Of a stretch of 64,000 nucleotides of DNA, positions 45,385-56,249 are shown one piece after another. The DNA is from Taxawa tesnikishii (nom. ined.). Taxonomy: Eukaryota; Ascomycota; Dothideomycetes; Dothideales. The notes beneath the pieces are model-generated. The model saw only the letters and a program-made list of their open reading frames with translations, was not told where the DNA came from and did not search any database. The DNA is taken from the NCBI GenBank assembly GCA_030247885.1, contig JAPDRO010000004.1, positions 868,001 to 932,000 of the forward strand, written 5' to 3'. The translations under genes and the position numbers were made by a program. The stretch's first letter is position 1. Every line of letters begins with the position of its first letter.

Positions 45385-48300
45385 ATGTCTTCCGCCGACA
45401 AATTGGACGGTGCGGATGTTGACGCCCAGGACTTCCTGAAGAGCGTGAGCGAGATGAGAGAGAAACGCCTCGCAGAGGACAACGAACGATATCACAAGCT
45501 GGAGGAGCAAGTGCTGCAGGACAGGGAAGCCCGATTGGCCAGGCGAATGGAGCGCGAGAGGTCACTGAGCCCGGAGAAAGGAGACCTATCAACAACACCT
45601 CTCTCGCTCCGCTCCCAACGCGCTGGCACCCCACGAGCAATGACTCCCTCGTCGACATTCACGCCACATGGTGAAACACTTGCTCAAGGCGCTTCCACTC
45701 CATTGAGTAAACCCTCCTCGCCTGCGCTCGCAACAACGGCCGAGCGACCGTCCAGCCCACTGAAAGCCTCACCGAGCGCAGCAATACCCACCCGCTCAAA
45801 CACCCTCTCATGGCAACAAAGACGCCCTCAATCTGGCAGTTTACGTGGAAGGCCTCTTTCGATGGTTGCTACGGAAAATAGTGCGCGCTCCCCACAGCGA
45901 GCGACTTTCAACATGCCTGTGGAAGGGGAAGAGCCATCAAGGAAGCAGATTGCAGAGGCATTGGGTAGCAAAGACCCCTCGTGGTTCAGACAAACTGAGG
46001 ATAGAGGCTTAGGTTCGGCAGCATTCAGACGGAACAAGGAAAATACGACGGCAGAGAACTCGTCCACTAAAAGACACCTGCCAGGCCTAAGTAAGGAGTC
46101 GTCTGAGGATGCAATAGACCGAACGAGCCCACCACCAGAAAGTTCGCAGTCTATCTCTCCGTCAAGACTTGGGTCGGTGCGGGACAGCGCCGGGCTGAGC
46201 AGCAGATTCTCGACAGCAACCTCTGTGTCTGAACAGAGCAAATCAGAAGACAAGTCTCCGTTCCCCTCCTCAGACTCTCATCGGTTTGCGTCCTCGGGAT
46301 TGGAACGACCAGCGTCGATGGCTTCATTCGACGGCGAACAGTCCAGTATTGGTCGAACGATGTCTTCGGCGCAGAGCCGCATCGCAGCAGACAGACCCCC
46401 TCACCAACCAAAGGCATGGGAGGCTTTGTACAGAGTGCTATGCTTAAGCGCACCGACAGCGTGAACAAGAGATGGAGCGCTCAACCCGGAGCGAGCTTGA
46501 GTAGGCAAAACTCGACAGCGAGTGTCATGAGCGGATACGGCGGTCTCAGGGACGGGCTTCCAGGGATTGGTGCATCGCGCACGATGCCAGATTTGAATGG
46601 TCAGGCCACTCTTCGTCAGGACAACTCTACTGAGCCCAATTCGAGGCCTGGCTCGAGCCACAGCACGATTAGCAACCTCACTTTGACGCAAGAACCGAAC
46701 GTGAAGGATCGCTTTGCCCGACCTGCTCTACCACACGCCCACAGCCGTTCGAAATCAGTGGCTTCCTTGCGTGATCCGCCTCTTCTGGAGACCTCTGCAG
46801 AAGGAGAGAATCCTATCTCTCCACCCTTGAGTCCTTCCAAGCGGTTCTCTATCAGATCTCGTAGTCCTACAAAGTCAAGCTGGTTGGAAAGTGCGCTTGC
46901 CAGGCCTGACTCGCCGCAGCTCAAACCCGCCACGTCCACCCAGCCTGAATGGATGGCCAACATCAACAAGACGAAACAGCAGCGAAATAGTGCAGAGTCT
47001 ACTGGCTCGCAAGGAGCCAGTGATGCAGAGATTATGACTGCTACTGCGAAGTCTCTTTCGGCTAAGCCTGTCAAGGTGACGCCGAAGGAACCGGTGGCAT
47101 TTGGCCAGAGCGTGCTCAAGCGGTCCCCCTCGAAAGACCTTAGTAACGATCCGAAACGGTCGATCACTCCGCCAACCAAACCAAAGCCATTGATCAGTCA
47201 AACCCTGCCAAAGACGCCTGTTCTTGAACAGGGACCTGCAGACGTGGAAAAGCCTCCCCAGGTGGATGTCGAGGATAGAGGTGCGAAGTCTCCAGCTGCC
47301 GGCCTCAGTCCTTCAATATCGCACTCGGCCAAATCTTCCATCACATCGCCATCTCTATCGCTCACCTCGCCAAAACCAAAGCCGGAGACACCGCCGAAGA
47401 AAGACTTTCGCGCTAACCTCAAGCCTCGACAAATCAATGTAGAAGCTTCAAAGAGCGATGAGCCAGAGTTCAAGAACGTTTTTGGAAAGCTCAAGAAGAC
47501 GCAGACCGAGAAATACATGGCACCCGATGAGCTCAAGAACAACATCTTGCGAGGCAAGTCGGGGTTGACGGTGACTGGAGGGCCGCAGAAGACAGAGCGC
47601 AGAGACGAACTCAAGGAGAGCTTGCTGCAAAAGAAGGAAGAAATGAAGGCCAAGGCTGCAGAGGGTGGATCTGAACACCAACGAAGTCTTTCATCTGTCA
47701 AGACGGAGGCGCCAGCATTACCTGAGGCACTGCAGATCAAGAAACAGCTTGGACGATCCGATAGCCTGAAGCCTTCAAATGCCCCGGCAAATGCTCGAAG
47801 GGACGTCACTCCAGAGGCGCTTTCACTGCACCGGACCTTGAGAGGGAAGCCAAAGCTGGAGCATCCACAGACGGGAGACAGATCGCCTGTCGAGCAAGAG
47901 AAGAAGGAGCCGCCCCTCGAGAATACTAAATCGCCTTCGGAAACGGAGAAGCAGGAGCCATTGCACAAGGTTGCCACATTTCCGTTGACTCATGAGGAAG
48001 CATCGCAGCCTTTGTCTCGCGCACCGAGCGACGCATCTCTCAAGAAGGTCTCTTCAGCATCCGAGGCCGAAGGGAAATCGACGCCAGTATCCAATAAGTT
48101 CGCAGACCGTTTCAATCCCGGCCTTGCAGGTCTTCTCGCGCGCGGCCCGCCGCCACAGGCCAGTCAGTCGAACACTCCTCGTTCTGTGAGCCCTGCAGGT
48201 GCAGCAGTCGCTGGTTGTCCTGCAGCAAGCGATGAGACTGGTGAGGGTGTTACTCTTACGCACATGACCAAGAGTCGTGCAAAGGGGCCCAAGCGGCGCA

Positions 48301-50773
48301 AGCCTGGTACTAAGGAGAGCAATCCTGAACCAGGTCTTGTCAAGACCGCTACTGTGCCAACAGGTATCAAAGTAGAGAAGCGGATATCTGCTCAGCTTGT
48401 TAAGTCAAACAACTTCTCGCCCAGCTCGCCTACGACGAAGATGCCACTGCAACCCGCTCCAAAATCTGCTGCCGTCAGAGCAGTTTCACTGAGCATGTCT
48501 CCAGCGCCTGCGGAGAAGGAGAAGCCAATCACACCGACTAAGTCATCATCGCTCTCGTTGAAGGCTAGCCCCAAGCTTGCCTCAAAAGAGGAGCAGACCA
48601 GCCAACCTCCCTCCCCGGGGATGCCTGCGCCTTCGTCTGTGGCTCGCAAAGACTCCAGTCAAGTTCGCCGATTCCCTACCGAATCAGCGAAATCCGCCGC
48701 CAGCATTGATGCGGCCACCGCTACTCCTTCCACTGACTCACTAGCCGTCAAGAGTCTGAAGGCTACGGAGCCATCCGATGCGAACAAAGAGAACGCAAAC
48801 TCTTCTGTGAAGAATGTTGCCGCTCTATGGGGCAAATCGGTACCGAAACTCGAGCCTCAAAAACGGGGTTCACCTATCCCACTTCCTACAAAGAAGGACG
48901 AAGAGGCTGCAATGAAGGCTGCCGGTCTGCTGTCAACCTCTCCGATGAGGTACAAAGGCTCCCCAGTTTTAGGCCTGGGCATCTCGTCCAAGGAGCTACC
49001 AAAGCCGCCTGGGAGGGTTGCGACGCCAACGGGAAGCGCAGGCTTACCTCCTAAGCCACCAACAAAAAGCTCAAGGGTTGTGAGTGGAGCACTGCAAGAG
49101 CGATTTGGCTCCAAAGGTATGCCACATTAACCTCGTTCAGCGCATCATTTGCCGCCATCGAACTGCAAGATGTGTCTCTTTTTACTCTTCCAACATACTT
49201 ATCCGTTCCGTCTCTGATTCATTCCGCATAGTCTAAACCTCTCTCTCTGCGGTAGACCAACCGAACCGCAAAGCTAATATGCCCTGGTTCAGACCTACCT
49301 CTTCCGCCGCTTCCATGCCCCTTGACCGAGACAGGACGTCGGCTGGCTGTGATGTTTGGTGAACTGCCCATATCGAATAGTCACCTGGACATTGATACGC
49401 AAGCGGTGCTGGCTGCACGCCAAGACGATACGAGCATAACCAAGACATTGCGCAAGACGATCCAAGAGATTTCGGGAGACGGCAAGTTGACCCCGTTGCC
49501 TGCACAGGAAGAACACGTTTTGTATGAGAGTTGCATGTATATCTGCACTCACATCTTCGGCTCTGCAACCGGCGCGAGGATGACCGAAGTCTACCTCTGG
49601 GCTGGCGCTGGCGTCCCTGAATCGTCAATCGAGGATGCGCAGCTGTTCGGCAAGAGGGTAGCGAAGGAGGCCGGTGGTGGGCAGAGGTGAGTTTTCCTGT
49701 CCTAGTACATCAAAGAATTCTACTCACTCATGCTCAGAGGTTCCCCTCCCTACTCATCATCCGTCAATCCCGCGAACCGCCAGCTTTCTTCCAAGCCCTC
49801 GGCGGCATCGTCATCACTCGACGCGGATCCCGTGCAGACGCTTCCACACGGCCATACATGCTGTGCGGACGGCCTCATATGGGTCATATCGCCTTCGACG
49901 AGGTCGACCTCAGTCTCGCCTCCCTATGCTCCGGCTTCCCTACATCCTCGCCGAACCCGTCACTCTACAGGAAACCAAGCTCTTCCTATGGAAAGGCGCG
50001 GCAGCCGGGGCCGAAGCGATCGGCAGCGCCCGTCTCATCGGCATGGACCTGAACCCGACCGGCGAAATCACCGAGGTCGACGAAGGCAAAGAACCGCGCG
50101 CGTTTCATGCCGTCTTTCCCACCAACGCTCACCGCTCCCTGTCCGCCGGCAACGACAGTGATGATTTTTGGAAGACCAACGCCCGCATGGGCACCAGTCA
50201 GCGCTCCACAGCCCGCCTGTTCAGGATCGAGGCCGCGCAGCCCAAACAGAGCGGCCTGGCGTCCTTCTGGCCCACGTCGCTGCTCTCACGCCGTCCCTCG
50301 TGGAGTGGCGGGAAGTCGCCAACGCGACCCTCAAGCTCGGCATCGAGCGTGTCAAGCCCGAATGTCGACCAGGGAGCGCTGAAGACGACGGCGAGGAGAT
50401 AGCGCCGTTTACGCAGCTCGACCTCGAGCCCGAGGGCTGTTTCGTGCTGGATGCCGGCGCTGAGGTACTTGTACTACCAGGCCCCCTCCTTCCGACGCAG
50501 GCACATGCCGCGCACATGTTCACGCAGGCCTTACTCTTCGCTCACGACTACGCCATCCTGTCCGCCAGCCTGGAAGACCGTCCGGCAATACCGAAGGCGA
50601 GTGTCGCGCTCGATGGCTTTCCCGGTGGACTCAAGTTGCTGTTCCGTAGCTGGGATGAGAGGAGGGGTGTTTGGGGCCCGGGCGCGTTGATGGCGGGGAG
50701 GAAGAAGGTCGAAGGAGAGATGTGCAGGAGAGTGGGTGTTCAGGAGGCGTTGGAGGAGTGTTGTGTTAGGTGA
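45385..50773 (+). CDS. DUF4045-gelsolin repeat protein
   Basis: A very long fungal protein (about 1,720 aa) starting MSSADKLDGADVDAQDFLKS, with a coiled coil (RYHKLEEQVLQDREARLARR) and then roughly 1,150 residues of Ser/Pro/Lys-rich disordered DUF4045 sequence. The latter includes the family signature RPPSPTKGMGGFVQSAMLKR. The C-terminus has gelsolin-type repeats: ELPISNSHLDIDTQAVL, EVYLWAGAGVPESS, AFFQALGGIVITRRG, YILAEPVTLQETKLFLWKG, and FTQLDLEPEGCFVLDAGAEV. Introns are 49117-49292 and 49687-49739. Such proteins are thought to bind actin or membranes at cell tips, from family context. Three one-base deficits break the frame: C run 46396-46400, CCC 49938-49940, and a point near 50370-50380. 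Confidence 0.88.
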
Positions 50774-53283
50774 GGGATGCAAAGAAGGTGTGTTGAGGGG
50801 CGGTCTGTTGTCGAGCGAGTCGATGGTCGGTGTTGTCAGCGGCGCAAGGCAGGAGAAGGATGGCTCGACATGGTGTCTACGGGGGTGTTTGTGTGGGCGG
50901 AGGGACTCCCACGGCATTCAAGATTTCGTAGTTGTCACAAGGGAGAAGGGTTTCGTAATCGTGACTTGTACATACATACGCTTCCCTGTACACAGACTGG
51001 CGTCTTTGTCCCTTTCTGTTGATCGATTTCAACGAGTGTCGACGCAGATGCTGGATGGTCGTTGGGGTAAGTGGTAACGTTGCCCCAGCTCAGCGAGAGG
51101 GAACAACACGGTGCGAGAGACGCGCTTGAAGGCGTGAGCCGGCAAGCCACGGCTTAATGGACTCAAAATTGGGGAGACAGGCATTCTTCTTGCAGAGGGT
51201 CTGCTCAAGGACAGTTGATACGTGGACTCACTCGATTGGAACCCCTCCCAGAGCGTGACGCCGAGAGAGCTTCTTGGTCGGCTGCTCAAGCCTTCACTGG
51301 GCGGTATGACCTGCTAGGTTAGGGTATATCGGTGTTTGGCAGCGATATGCACGATGACAGGAACTGCAGGACCAGCTCGCCACTGGTCGTGTTGGCAGGT
51401 TGGGAGATGCTGGCGGCGGGGGTGCGTGCCGGGACATGTTCCTTTGTCTCCAGGCTTCTGAGAACTTGCCGAGATTCTATGGTGTAGTTGGTGTAGCGAT
51501 GATTGGCAACAGTGGGAGCAACTGACATCATGCGTACCCTCCCTGGATTTCGTGCACCAACGTAGCTGTAGAGGTCGGCTGCCAGGCACCAGATCGAGTT
51601 GATAGGGTGGAGTTTCCGGCTGCGGGGCTTTGCGTGTGATGAAACAGATGTCTTTGTCCAGTTGAGTCCGGAGGTGTACTTCTTAGTGTGGTAGCGAAAT
51701 TGTTCAGGAGGGTATGAGCTATATCAGCCCCCGTACAAGGTGTTATAAGCAGAAACCTGTCCTTGGCTCCTATCCGTTATGAGCAAGGAATGTTTAAGGA
51801 AGATACGCAGGGTGCCGGCAGGTAGTAGTCGAGAGCGCACACCTTGGCGGCCTCGTGCTACCGAGTGCAAGGGCAGAGAGCGGGCTGTCAGAAGGGATAG
51901 GTACCCATATGTGGTGCCAGTGCATGATCGCCAGAGGCTGCCGGCTCGTGACGACCTGCCGTGGTGCCGTCGATGCCATGCCGCTTCCCACTTCCATCAA
52001 CGAAGGCGTTGACATGCGGCGCCAACAGGGCCACACGATGACGGCTGACGGCCACCTAAGCGCTGCAGACCAGCAGAGAGACAAGTCATCTTCTTTGTCT
52101 GTTTCTGAGGGTTGATGTGGACAACAAAAGCCCGCCTTAGGCTCGTTTCACCAATCTCGGCGTGAGGGCTGACAGCCAAGCGATTCGATGCTTCGGCTTC
52201 GGCCCGCTGCCGGCCTACCCAGTAGGCCCGTGTGCTGCTGCGTTCGGCCATCTGTGACATGCTGCGCTTCAAGACGTCTCGTAGCCGTCGTTGCATACTG
52301 CTACCTGCAATCTTGCCTGTCGGCCAGTAGAATGGCTGTCGACTGCCGTTTGCTGGGTCTGGCTCGATGTGCGTGCGGCCGCGTTGTTTGACGAGGCACA
52401 CGCTCGGTGATGGCTGGCCATGCCGCATTCCTCGCATGTCACCGAGACACTAGCCGGCCGGCAGAGAGGCAAGCGCGCAGACACTTTGTCGACTTCTGGT
52501 GGCATAGACGTCCAACCGTGGTCACGGGGCTAGCCACCAGTTTGGGACAAAGAACATGGTGCTAATGGTGTGCTTGCGCGAATGGGCTGTGAGGGATGGA
52601 CCACTAGCAGTAGTCGGTTATATGAATGGAGGGTTTGTATGCGTGCAGAGGGAGGGATGATGGCAGTCAAGGGAGCCTCGTGAAACACACACGCGGAGAC
52701 CGGCAGAGGCCAGCAAGACCTTCCTTGGAAACGCCTTCTGCCCCTCTACGCGCGCTTTGGGTGGGTGAGTGATTGCACTTGCATTCCCCATCCAGTGGAA
52801 TAAAACCACCTGCGCTCCCGACCTGACCTCGCCCACCTCATCCTTCCCACCCTCCAGCCACGAGACCCCCGGCCGTCTTCCCTTCTCCCATTTTTCTTTC
52901 TTCCAGTCCTTCACTTGAATTCCCTTCGCGTCATTGTCCGGTACAATAGACCGTCACCTTCGCTCACGCGCATAGCATTGTCACCCGGCCTTTGGTTGTT
53001 GTCATCTGCTGTGCTGCATCACATCTGATTAAAAGAAGACCTCGCGTCGTGGTCGCACCTTCCTTCTCGAACTCTCTCCCTCGAGCCTTCCACAACAGTC
53101 GCGACCCAGCCTTGGCCCTCCCTTCTCACCGCACACACAGAGCAAGCATTTCGACCCCCTTTCCACCAACACCGCGCCATTTCTCCCACGTCTTGTGCAA
53201 AGATTTCTGCAAATATATTCACCGACATATCAGTCTGGTACTGATATCCTTCCTACACTCTTCCCCTTCGCACACATCACACA
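50774..53283. other. Intergenic, 2.5 kb without a gene
   Basis: Only scattered frames below about 150 codons are found, with no family likeness. The last 300 bp are pyrimidine-rich, as expected of the promoter and leader of a strongly expressed fungal gene (the GH55 enzyme). Confidence 0.55.
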
Positions 53284-55647
53284 ATGCTTTCCAACGCCAT
53301 GTCGCTTCTCGGAGCCTTCAGCGCTCTGAGCACCCTTCTCTTCACCGCGCAAATCACACCCGTGGCGGCGGTACCGGTGCCGCAAGCCTCTTCCTCTGGT
53401 CCGGGGAGCTCCACTTACTGGGTCGAAAACATTGCCCGGCAAGGCACAGTAGCCTTCGGAGACGCTGGCTACAAGGTCTTTCGCAACGTCAAGACAGACT
53501 ACGGCGCAAAGGGCGATGGTTCGACCGACGACACTGCGGCCATCATGAAGGCCATCACCGACGGCAACAGATGTGGCAAGGGCTGCGACAGCAGCACTGT
53601 CACGCCCGCCATTGTCTACTTCCCCGCAGGAACTTACGTTGTCTCTACACCAATCATCCAGTATTACTACACTCAGTTCATCGGCGACGCTCTGAACCCT
53701 CCCACAATCAAAGCATCCGCCGGCTTCCAGGGTATTGCCGTCATCGATTCCGATCCGTACGAGAATGACGGCTCCAATTGGTACACCAACCAGAACAACT
53801 TCTTCCGCCAAATCCGCAACTTCGTCATCGACCTGACAGCCATGCCCCAGACAGCCGGAGCCGGTATCCATTGGCAAGTGGCTCAGGCGACGTCTCTGCA
53901 GAACATCCGCTTCGAGATGATCCCGGGTGCGGCCTCCAGGCAGATCGGTATCTTCATGGACAACGGCTCCGGTGGTTTCATGTCCGACCTGACCTTCAAT
54001 GGCGGCAACTACGGCATGTTCGTTGGCAACCAGCAGTTCACCACCCGCAACCTGAGCTTCAACGACTGCAACACGGCTGTTTTCATGAACTGGAACTGGG
54101 CCTGGACCTTCAAGTCCATCTCCATCAACAACTGCCAGGTCGGCTTGGACATGGCAAACTCTCCAGCCAACCAAACCGTTGGATCCGTCATCCTGCTTGA
54201 CAGCAAGATTACCGGCACTCCCATCGGTGTCAATTCCTCTTTCAGCATGAACCCTGTCAGCGTGCCTGAGACCGGCGGTACGCTCATTCTGGACAACGTG
54301 GACTTCACTGGGTGCCAAACCGCAGTGCAGGACGAGTCGGGAACATCGATCCTCAAGGGTGGCTCCGTCGTCAAGTCTTGGGGTCAAGGCAGGGAATACA
54401 TTGGCAACGCTGGCAAGCGTGTCCAAGCCGGCCTCGCCTCCGTTCCAACCAAGCCGACAAGTCTTCTCACCTCCGGCGGCACCATCTTCGAGCGCTCCAA
54501 GCCACAGTACGAGGATTACCCATCGAACGCATTCGTCAGTGTCAAGAAGCAGTGCAACGCTGCCGGTGATGGCACAACTGATGACACACAAGCCATCCAG
54601 ACATGCATGAACAACATCAAGTCCGGCCAAATCCTCTACTTCGATCACGGCGCCTACATTGTCACCTCCACAGTCAAGGTCCCTGCAAACATCAAGATGA
54701 CCGGCGAGATCTGGCCTCTCGTCATGGCTTCCGGTGCCTTCTTCGGCGACCAGACGAACCCCAAACCTGTCTTCCAGGTCGGCACTGCCGGTCAGAGCGG
54801 TGGCGTTGAGATCAGCGACATCATCTTCGAGACCAAGGGACCAGTTCCGGGCGCTGTCATGATGGAGTGGAATTTACAATCGCAGGCCGGCGCATCGGGC
54901 CTCTGGGACACACATTTTCGCATCGGCGGCAGCGCAGGCACCGAGCTTCAAGCGGACACATGCACCAAGAACCCAACCGCCACGCACGGCGCCAACAGCA
55001 AGTGCGTCGGCGCGCACACCCTCTTCCACGCGACCAAATCCGCATCCGGCGTCTACCTTGAGAACGACTGGTTCTGGGTGGCCGACCACGAGCTTGACCA
55101 ATCCGGACACGCGCAGATCGACATCTACAATGGACGCGGCGTGCTGCTCGAGACTCAAGGGCCCGCATGGCTCTACGGCACCTCATCTGAGCACTCCGTC
55201 TTCTACAACTACCAGCTCCTCAACGCCAAGGACGTCTTCATGGGCATGATTCAATCCGAAACGCCCTACTTCCAGTCCAACCCCGCCGCACCAGCACCCT
55301 TCACCATCCAATCCGGTGACCCCAACTGGGCCGTCTGCGATTCTCAGAACCCGACCGCACCGTGCAAGAAGGCCTGGGGGCTGCGCGTCGACGCCAGCAG
55401 CGACGTGCTCGTGTACGGGGCGGGTCTGTACAGCTTCTTCGAGAACTACGAGCAGACGTGCGTCGCGGGCCAGAACTGCCAGCAGAACATGATCAGTATC
55501 CAGAACGGCAGTAGCAACGTGCATATGTATGCGCTCAGCACGAAGGCCAGCGTGAACATGGTGACACAGGACGGGGTCGGTGTTGCGCTGGACAAGGACA
55601 ACCGCAGTAACTTCTGCGCCACGTTGGCTATGTGGGCGGACAAGTAG
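53284..55647 (+). CDS. Secreted exo-beta-1,3-glucanase, GH55
   Basis: This intronless gene of 787 aa has a signal peptide (MLSNAMSLLGAFSALSTLLF, cleaved near VAAVPVP). It shows the two parallel beta-helix halves typical of GH55: first YWVENIARQGTVAF, DYGAKGDGSTDDTAAI and VYFPAGTYVVSTPI; second QCNAAGDGTTDDTQAIQTC and GQILYFDHGAYIVTSTVKVP. The catalytic-region markers GVYLENDWFWVADHELD and DIYNGRGVLLETQGPAWLYGTSSEH are present. It releases glucose (or gentiobiose at branches) from laminarin-type beta-1,3-glucan, for wall remodelling, autolysis or feeding on fungal walls. The frame is intact, and length equals the family norm. Codon use is strongly C-ending, suggesting high expression. Confidence 0.96.
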   Translation: MLSNAMSLLGAFSALSTLLFTAQITPVAAVPVPQASSSGPGSSTYWVENIARQGTVAFGDAGYKVFRNVKTDYGAKGDGSTDDTAAIMKAITDGNRCGKGCDSSTVTPAIVYFPAGTYVVSTPIIQYYYTQFIGDALNPPTIKASAGFQGIAVIDSDPYENDGSNWYTNQNNFFRQIRNFVIDLTAMPQTAGAGIHWQVAQATSLQNIRFEMIPGAASRQIGIFMDNGSGGFMSDLTFNGGNYGMFVGNQQFTTRNLSFNDCNTAVFMNWNWAWTFKSISINNCQVGLDMANSPANQTVGSVILLDSKITGTPIGVNSSFSMNPVSVPETGGTLILDNVDFTGCQTAVQDESGTSILKGGSVVKSWGQGREYIGNAGKRVQAGLASVPTKPTSLLTSGGTIFERSKPQYEDYPSNAFVSVKKQCNAAGDGTTDDTQAIQTCMNNIKSGQILYFDHGAYIVTSTVKVPANIKMTGEIWPLVMASGAFFGDQTNPKPVFQVGTAGQSGGVEISDIIFETKGPVPGAVMMEWNLQSQAGASGLWDTHFRIGGSAGTELQADTCTKNPTATHGANSKCVGAHTLFHATKSASGVYLENDWFWVADHELDQSGHAQIDIYNGRGVLLETQGPAWLYGTSSEHSVFYNYQLLNAKDVFMGMIQSETPYFQSNPAAPAPFTIQSGDPNWAVCDSQNPTAPCKKAWGLRVDASSDVLVYGAGLYSFFENYEQTCVAGQNCQQNMISIQNGSSNVHMYALSTKASVNMVTQDGVGVALDKDNRSNFCATLAMWADK

Positions 55648-56249
55648 GCGCGCGAAGAGCTCGAGGATGATGACGAAAACATGAGTGGAGGGATGGTGCC
55701 GGTACGGTTCGACTTGCACATGCTCTTACCTGGAGACCATGTGACAGTGTCGTTGTCGCTCGCCGTTGATAACGCATGCACGGCCGAGGTTTTTCCTTTG
55801 CTGTGATGGAAGGATCGGCCTGTCTCTGGTTACAGATAGCTTCTTTTCTCTCTCTGATGATTTTGCACATGGGAATATACCCCCGGGAGGCGTTTCGGGG
55901 TTAGCTAAGGTCATAGTGAATGGAAACAAATGGAATGGGATCAAGCGTCGCAAGTGGAACTCCAATGTGACTGTTTTCGGTGTCCGGATAAAGCGAGGCG
56001 TTGCTTACTTTGTGACATCGCCGCTGTTTAAGTGATCGTTACTGCTGTTGTGTTTTGTAAAAGGCAGAAGGGAAACATCAAGGGCCGCAAAGCAGGGAAA
56101 GAGAACAGTACACCTTGCCACAACCTTCTGCATCAAACCAAGCCCGAGCAAAGTCCGGCCTGTGATGTATCTTGACGACCGCGGAACCAGTGTAATCCCA
56201 GATCCCTGCATCGACTCCACCTCCGACATGCCATCTCTTCCGGTAGCGA
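55648..56249. other. Intergenic between convergent genes
   Basis: This holds 600 bp of shared 3' flank. Nothing recognisable. Confidence 0.55.

Noticed and set aside
1482-50380. Programmed ribosomal frameshifting as the cause of frame jumps
   Set aside because: The sites share no slippery heptamer or downstream structure and lie in unrelated housekeeping genes; a base-call cause is simpler.
50774-53283. Scattered frames in the long gap before the GH55 gene
   Set aside because: They overlap on both strands, lack family resemblance and have no consistent splice pattern.
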